Positions 59,392 to 64,000 of a stretch of 64,000 nucleotides of DNA are shown here, piece by piece; position 1 is the first letter of the stretch; each line of letters opens with the position of its first letter. Below the pieces are notes generated by a model. The model ran no database searches. It saw only the letters and a list, made by a program, of their open reading frames with translations, and was not told the DNA's origin. Source of the stretch: Aquabacterium sp. OR-4 (GTDB lineage: Bacteria > Pseudomonadota > Gammaproteobacteria > Burkholderiales > Burkholderiaceae_C); contig NZ_JAOCQD020000001.1 of NCBI RefSeq assembly GCF_025290835.2, forward strand, positions 1,674,001-1,738,000, read 5' to 3'. A program made the position numbers and the translations under genes.

Positions 59392-60188
59392 GTCTGCGCC
59401 AGATAGTCGCGGATCACGGCGATGGTCTCGGCCGGGTGGGTCATGTGCGGGCAATGGCCCGAGGCCTCGATCACGCGCAGCGTGCTCTGGCGCAGGTGCG
59501 CGTGCATGTACTCGCCCACCGCGCGCGGCGCGATGGCGTCGTCGGCGCACTGCACGATCAACGAGGGCCGGTTCAGCAGCGGCAGGTCGGCGCGGTTGTC
59601 AGCCAGGAAGGTGGCGCTGGCAAAGCGGCGCGCAATGTACGGATCGGCGGCGCAGAAGCTCTCCTTGAGCTCCTGCGTGCGCTCGGGGTCGTGGCCCGGG
59701 CCCACCACCACCGGGGCCAGAAAATCGGCCCAGCCGAGCATGTTGCTTTCCATCATGTCGAGCAGGCCGTCGATGTCGGCCCGTTCGAAGCCGCCCACAT
59801 AGTCGGGCGGGTCGTTCAGGTAGCGCGGCGACGGGCCCACCAGCACCAGCCGCGACACCCGCTCGGGCGCCTGGATGGCGGCCAGGATCGAGATCACCGA
59901 ACTGACCGAATGCCCCACCAGGATGGCATTGCGCAGGTCGGCATGCTCGAGGATGTCGACCAGATCGGCCGCATAACCGGCCAGCGTGGCGTGGCGCTGG
60001 TCGTCGTAGAAGGCCAGGTCGGACTTGCCGCAGCCGATGTGATCGAACAGCACCACGCGGTGCGTGTCTTCGAAGGCCGGCGCCACAAAACGCCACATCT
60101 GCTGGTCACAGCCGAAGCCGTGAACAAACACGATGGGCTGTTGGCCGCGGCCGGACACCACGACGTTGCTGCGTTTCAGAATGTCCAT
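59388..60188 (-). CDS. RsbQ-like alpha/beta hydrolase
   Basis: The product has 266 residues from ATG 60188, with GGAGG ahead. Oxyanion region VFVHGFGCDQQMW, nucleophile Ser94 in VGHSVSS, Asp216/217 in QCADDAIAP, and His245 in ASGHCPHMTHP match RsbQ and the plant D14/KAI2 receptors. In Bacillus, RsbQ supplies a hydrophobic ligand to the PAS domain of RsbP. Here the next gene, overlapping by 4 nt, encodes a PAS histidine kinase, a parallel arrangement. Confidence 0.88.
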   Translation of the reverse strand: MDILKRSNVVVSGRGQQPIVFVHGFGCDQQMWRFVAPAFEDTHRVVLFDHIGCGKSDLAFYDDQRHATLAGYAADLVDILEHADLRNAILVGHSVSSVISILAAIQAPERVSRLVLVGPSPRYLNDPPDYVGGFERADIDGLLDMMESNMLGWADFLAPVVVGPGHDPERTQELKESFCAADPYIARRFASATFLADNRADLPLLNRPSLIVQCADDAIAPRAVGEYMHAHLRQSTLRVIEASGHCPHMTHPAETIAVIRDYLAQT

Positions 60189-60267
60189 GCCGTGCCTCCG
60201 GTTTCATCGGGCGGCGCACGCATGGGCGCCTGTCATGCCAACCACCAAATGCTAAATTTGAAATCGA

Positions 60268-60302
60268 CGCGGGCCGCAGTCTAGTGCAGACCGCAGGCCG
60301 CG
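60268..60302. repeat. Inverted repeat upstream of the rsbQ-kinase operon
   Basis: CGCGGGCCGCAGTCT and AGACCGCAGGCCGCG face each other around AGTGC, nearly perfect. It lies in the gene-free stretch 60,189-60,416 ahead of the RsbQ-like gene. It lacks a T-run, so an operator or RNA hairpin is more likely than a terminator. Confidence 0.6.
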
Positions 60303-60416
60303 TGGCATGTTTGTTGTGATGTCCGCACGCTCCCGCGCACGGCCATGCGGCGGCAGGCCGCGCGCCGCTGCGGCGCCGGCCCCGGCCAGGCGGCCGGGCC
60401 CACTGATCCGGGGCGC

Positions 60417-61211
60417 TCAGGCGGGTGGCGTGTACAGCCAGGCCAGGCCCGCGGCCGGGGCTGGGCCAGCCGGCAACCCAGGTGCTGAAATGAGCGACCA
60501 TCGCCCGCCCTCGCCCGCCGCGGCGTGCGCTGCCGGGCCTGGCTGCCCCGTCTGGGCCAGCGCCGCCAGCAGCGCCGGGCCGATCTGCAGATCGGGCGCG
60601 GGCGGCGGGGCCAGCAGCCCGGCGGGCGCGGGCAGGGCGTCGGTGCGCGGCCCGGCCTGCAGCCACAGGCACCAGCCGCCGGCCTGACGTTGCAGGCGCG
60701 GCAGCAGGTGGCTGGGTTGCTCGAGCCGGTCGATGGCCTCGTACAGCAGGCCCAGCAACCGGTGGTGGGCGGCCGGCACGGCCACCTCGGGCACCTCGGG
60801 CGCCTCGGCTTGCTGGGCCCCGGGCGCGTCAAGCTGCAGCTCGTCGAGCCGGTGGCCGCGCATGGCCGCGGCCTGGCGCACCCAGGCTGCGGCCTGTTGC
60901 CACACCACCTGCAGCGGGCGCTGCTGCACCACCACGCCGTCCCACAGGCGCAGCTCGGTCAGCGCCGCCTGCGCCGCCTGCTGCTGCTCGGCCATGGCTT
61001 CGAACTGGGCCGCGGATTGCGCGGCGGCTGCCCCGGCAGCCGCCGCGCTGGCGCCCGCCTCGCCGTCGCGCAAGGCACGGCGGCGGGCCACCGCGAGCTG
61101 CAGCTTCAGCGCCGACAAGGCGCCCAGCACCTCGTGGCGCTGGGCAGGCAAGGTGCGGCGCAGGATGCGGTACATCGCCGCCTCGGCCAGCCAGCGGGCA
61201 TCTTCGGACAT
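60417..61211 (-). CDS. Unrecognised protein with degenerate kinase-like N-terminus
   Basis: I start at ATG 61211 (MSEDARWLAEAAM) with GGAG upstream, 264 residues. The block RHEVLGALSALKLQLAVARRR resembles a kinase dimerisation helix with a His-Glu pair. The rest is Ala/Gln-rich helix and a beta-poor C-terminus with no convincing ATP-binding boxes. It may be a degenerate histidine kinase or phosphotransfer-type protein. It lies upstream of the RsbQ operon on the same strand. Confidence 0.5.
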   Translation of the reverse strand: MSEDARWLAEAAMYRILRRTLPAQRHEVLGALSALKLQLAVARRRALRDGEAGASAAAAGAAAAQSAAQFEAMAEQQQAAQAALTELRLWDGVVVQQRPLQVVWQQAAAWVRQAAAMRGHRLDELQLDAPGAQQAEAPEVPEVAVPAAHHRLLGLLYEAIDRLEQPSHLLPRLQRQAGGWCLWLQAGPRTDALPAPAGLLAPPPAPDLQIGPALLAALAQTGQPGPAAHAAAGEGGRWSLISAPGLPAGPAPAAGLAWLYTPPA

Positions 61212-61318
61212 CGTGCACTCCGGGGTGGCGGCGGGCCGCACCGGCACCGCCTGGCGCGGCACGCTAACACGTGCCCCGGTCCTGGCCGGGCCGGGGCCGC
61301 TCAAAGCCTTGCGCAGGC

Positions 61319-61951
61319 TCACAGCCGCTCGGCGCGCCGCGGCGCCTCGGCGCACCAGCTGTGGCTGCTGTCTTGCAGATGGGCCAGCACCGGCGCTTCC
61401 TGCGCCGGGCTGAGGCCATGCGCCAGCACCACGCTGTAGCCGCGGCGCAGCTTGCGCGCCACGGTCTCGTCAAAGCGGTGGCGGGGCTCGCGCCAGCCCA
61501 TCACCGCACGGGTTGCGCCACCGGCCAGCGCACCGGCCAGCAGGCCCGGCCCCATCCAGGCGGTGAGCTCCACCGCCGGCTCGCTGGCCGGCAGCAGCAG
61601 CCAGGCCAGCGCGGCCACCAGGCCGCCCAGCAGCAGGCCGCCCAGCGCCGCCAGCAGCACCTGGCCGGCCTGCTGGCGCAAGCCCCAGTGCGGCCGCAGT
61701 TTCTGCCAGCGTTGCGCCAGCTGCGCGAAGCCGGCGCGGGTCAGGCCGGCCGGGTGGATCAGTGCCACCTGTTCGTGGTGGAGGCCGTGCAGCGCACCGA
61801 GCTGGGCGGCCACCGCCTGCGCCGTTTGCGCATCGCCATAAAAGCCCGCGGCACAGCGCACCAGACGCTGCGAGGGCGGCGGCCGGGTGTCCAGGCGCGC
61901 GGCGTCGCGGCTGTCCAGGCGGCTCACGAGACCCAATTCGACGAGGGGCAT
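61319..61951 (-). CDS. Hypothetical membrane protein, GsiB/DUF1269-like layout
   Basis: The 210-residue protein has a hydrophilic N-terminal alpha/beta domain (CAAGFYGDAQTAQAVAAQLGALHG), a glycine-rich hydrophobic centre (AALGGLLLGGLVAALAWLLL, then GLLAGALAGGATRA), and a C-terminal domain repeating the first theme (GYSVVLAHGLSPAQE). This layout resembles stress membrane proteins with a flanked glycine zipper. Exact family is not established. Confidence 0.6.
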   Translation of the reverse strand: MPLVELGLVSRLDSRDAARLDTRPPPSQRLVRCAAGFYGDAQTAQAVAAQLGALHGLHHEQVALIHPAGLTRAGFAQLAQRWQKLRPHWGLRQQAGQVLLAALGGLLLGGLVAALAWLLLPASEPAVELTAWMGPGLLAGALAGGATRAVMGWREPRHRFDETVARKLRRGYSVVLAHGLSPAQEAPVLAHLQDSSHSWCAEAPRRAERL

Positions 61952-62131
61952 GACAACTCCGGAAGGCGGGGCGGGACGAGGCGGGATGAGGGGGCGGTGG
62001 GCAGCGGCAGGCGCTGTCCGGCGGCTGCCATGGATGCTAGAAACGGCCCGGGCGCCCGCGCTGTCGGGCGCCGCCCCCGGGCCTTGTCAGACAGCGCCGA
62101 CACGCGCCGCGCCGGCCCGGCATGCGGTCTT

Positions 62132-62140
62132 GTCCTACAC
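62132..62140 (+). promoter_or_regulatory. GTCCTACAC box before the metallopeptidase gene
   Basis: Third copy of the box seen at 33,811 and 39,993, 56 bp before the ATG at 62,196. The second block (GGCCGAT) is not clearly kept, so shared control is less certain. The surrounding gap 61,952-62,195 holds no gene. Confidence 0.35.
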
Positions 62141-62195
62141 GCGGGCGCGGCGTGCTGAGCTTGGTGCGGCGGCACCCGGCAGCCAGCATGGCGGC

Positions 62196-63428
62196 ATGAC
62201 GCCGTTTCGATGTACCCAGTGCCAGGCCACGGTGTTTTTCGAGAACACCGAGTGCGTGCAGTGCCATGCCCTGCTCGGCTTCGAGCCCGCCGCCGGCCGC
62301 ATGCAGGCCTACCGCGCCGACCCGGCCGCGCCCGCCGATGCCCCGCCACGCTGGCTGCCGGCGCTGGCCGGTGAACCCGCCACGCCCTGCCACAACCGCA
62401 TCCGCCACCAGGTGTGCAACTGGATGGTTGACGACGCCGCGCAGGGCCACACGCTGTGCCGCAGCTGCCGCCTCACGCGCACCATCCCCGACCTGGGCGT
62501 GCCCGGCCATCTGCAGCGCTGGGCCCGCATCGAGCAGGCCAAGCGCCGCCTGCTGTTCGGGCTGGATCGCCTGGGCCTGCGCCCGCAGCCGCGCCGCACG
62601 CCGCCGGGGCCCGCCGGCGCCGGGCTGCCAGACATGGCGCCTGAGACCGCCACATCCGACACCGCCACGCCCGACACCGGCCTGTGCTTCGATCTGCTGG
62701 CCGACGCGGCCGATGGCGTGCCGGTGCGCACCGGCCACGACCGCGGCGTGATCACGCTCAACATTGCCGAGGCCGACGACGCGCACCGCGAGGCCGAGCG
62801 GGTGCGCCTGGGCGAGCCGCTGCGCACCCTGCTGGGCCACCTGCGCCACGAGGTGGCGCACTACCTGCAGTACCGCTGGATCGACGGTGACGCGCAGCGC
62901 AGCGCGCACTGCCGTGCGGTGTTCGGCGACGAGCGCGCCGACTATGCGCAGGCGCTGCAGGCGCACTACCGCCAGGGCCCGGCCGAGGGCTGGGCACAGC
63001 GTCACATCTCGGCCTACGCCAGCGCCCATCCGTGGGAAGACTGGGCCGAGACCTGCGCGCACTGGCTGCTGATCGAGGACGCGGTGCAGACCGCCACCGC
63101 CTGGGGCCTGCAGCTCGACGGCCCGGCCCCGGCCCGGCCCGACGGCCTGCACCCCGGCGAGGCCCGCGACACCGTGGCCCGGGTGCTGCAGCAATGGTTG
63201 CCGGTGGCGCAGTTTCTCAACGCGATGAACCGCAGCATCGGCGTGCACGACAGCTACCCCTTCCTGATGCCCCAGGCGGTGCTGGACAAGCTGGCCGCCG
63301 TGGCCGCCCTGCTGGGCGAGCCGGCGCCTCAGGCCGGCCCCCCAGCCGTGCCGCAGCCCATGCCGCAGCCCGCGATGCCACGCGCGCCGCAGCCCCCGCA
63401 GCCCCCGCAGCCGACTACGCCGGCCTGA
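62196..63428 (+). CDS. Zinc-ribbon metallopeptidase-like protein
   Basis: The product has 410 residues from ATG 62196. An N-terminal zinc ribbon (CTQCQATVFFENTECVQCHALLGF) precedes CHNRIRHQVCNW and CRSCRLTRTIP, further Cys pairs. The catalytic helix is LRHEVAHYLQYRW, the HExxH zincin motif, and EDWAETCAHWL may supply the third ligand. This fits the family of putative zinc-binding metallopeptidases (DUF-type, ribbon plus gluzincin-like). Pro/Gln-rich C-terminus. The substrate is unknown. Confidence 0.85.
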   Translation: MTPFRCTQCQATVFFENTECVQCHALLGFEPAAGRMQAYRADPAAPADAPPRWLPALAGEPATPCHNRIRHQVCNWMVDDAAQGHTLCRSCRLTRTIPDLGVPGHLQRWARIEQAKRRLLFGLDRLGLRPQPRRTPPGPAGAGLPDMAPETATSDTATPDTGLCFDLLADAADGVPVRTGHDRGVITLNIAEADDAHREAERVRLGEPLRTLLGHLRHEVAHYLQYRWIDGDAQRSAHCRAVFGDERADYAQALQAHYRQGPAEGWAQRHISAYASAHPWEDWAETCAHWLLIEDAVQTATAWGLQLDGPAPARPDGLHPGEARDTVARVLQQWLPVAQFLNAMNRSIGVHDSYPFLMPQAVLDKLAAVAALLGEPAPQAGPPAVPQPMPQPAMPRAPQPPQPPQPTTPA

Positions 63429-63507
63429 GCGGCTGAAGCCGCCCGCACCGGCCGTGCCGCAGGCCCATGCCATGATTCCCACTGCCCTTCGCTGAAACGA
63501 GCCCCGC

Positions 63508-64000
63508 ATGTTCCGCAACACCGGTCTGGCCATGCTGGATGTGCAGGCCATGTTCAACGCCTCGCCCAACGCCTATGTGGTGATGGACCGCGCGCTGGTG
63601 ATCGTGGGGGCCAACCAGGCCTATCTGACGGTGACCGGCCGCGCCGCGTCCGAGCTGATCGGGCGCGGCCTGTTCGAGGCCTTTCCCAGCGCCCCCGATG
63701 CCGCCCACGGCCAGCAGCTGCGCCAGTCGTTCGCGCGGGTGCTGGCCAGCGGCCTGGCCGACCATGTCGCGCGCATCCACTACCCGATCACCCTGCCCGA
63801 CGGCGGCCTGGGCGAGCAAGTGTGGAGCGCCACCCACATCCCGGTGTGCGACGGCGACGGCCGGGTCACGCACATCCTGCAGCACACCGAGAACATCACC
63901 GACCTCGAGGCCTGGCGCGCCCGCAGCCCGGCCGACGCGCCGGCGGTCACCGCCAGCATCCTGCGCCGCGCCGAGGCCAGCCAGGCCACCATCGCGTCGC
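63508..64000 (+). CDS. PAS-domain protein (partial, right edge)
   Basis: From ATG 63508 the visible 164 residues hold one PAS domain: FNASPNAYVVMDRALVIVGANQAYLTVTG, ELIGRGLFEAFP, and the C-terminal strand with HILQHTENITDLEAW. An Ala-rich helix begins near the edge. The remainder, likely a kinase, phosphatase or cyclase output domain, is outside the window. Confidence 0.85.
   Translation, partial: MFRNTGLAMLDVQAMFNASPNAYVVMDRALVIVGANQAYLTVTGRAASELIGRGLFEAFPSAPDAAHGQQLRQSFARVLASGLADHVARIHYPITLPDGGLGEQVWSATHIPVCDGDGRVTHILQHTENITDLEAWRARSPADAPAVTASILRRAEASQATIAS

Overview
The window is very GC-rich, with bacterial gene packing, GTGA/ATGA stop-start overlaps and gene families typical of Burkholderiales (Rubrivivax/Ideonella/Roseateles-type betaproteobacteria). 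The genus cannot be fixed from the sequence. It has two halves: a tailed-phage prophage (1 to about 31,554, running off the left edge) and host chromosome (about 31,555 to 64,000).

Prophage, leftward arm (1-15,051, minus strand). Reading in the direction of transcription, a Cro-like regulator is followed by small early proteins, winged-helix proteins, O-like and P-like replication proteins, RusA, a PLD-fold protein, terminase small and large subunits, a portal (DUF1073 type), a minor head protein, a DUF2213 protease/scaffold, a decoration-like protein, the major capsid protein, head-completion candidates and the start of a tail protein with an SGNH-hydrolase-like block. A CI-like repressor faces the Cro-like gene across an operator region at 15,052-15,124. 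Behind the repressor lie probable lysogenic-conversion genes: a STAS-like protein, a lipoprotein and small membrane proteins.

Prophage, rightward arm (18,049-31,400, plus strand). A sigma70 promoter overlapped by the same operator half-sites drives a recombination module (RecB-like nuclease, RecT-like annealing protein, SMC-like ATPase), an HD hydrolase, many small coupled genes, an HNH nuclease, a DUF4224 protein and a tyrosine integrase. The integrase abuts the 3' part of a tRNA-Arg(TCT) gene, the right attachment site. The intact tRNA should lie beyond the left edge.

The most unusual feature is at 25,423-27,494. Five integron-type attC sites separate three genes: a PAPS-reductase-family protein, a cytosine-C5 methyltransferase and a zinc-ribbon protein. 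No integron integrase is visible. The L-box asymmetry places all five attC sites on the minus strand, while all three genes read on the plus strand, in the direction of the phage early operon. This looks like a small integrase-less cassette array captured by a temperate phage.

Host part. After a metI pseudogene comes a stress and envelope island: CsbD proteins, DUF1328 membrane proteins, an AI-2E-type permease fused to B12-binding-like and GAF domains, YihY, a ferritin-like protein, a cardiolipin synthase, a BON lipoprotein, a PNPOx-like protein, AsmA, a DUF883-like protein and an FNR-type regulator. It also holds several histidine kinases without adjacent response regulators. The AI-2E and BON genes share a two-block upstream element, which suggests co-regulation. 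Next come an RND efflux pair and a mipA-response regulator-kinase operon. Last are an RsbQ-like hydrolase translationally coupled to a PAS hybrid kinase, a zinc-ribbon metallopeptidase and a PAS protein cut by the right edge.
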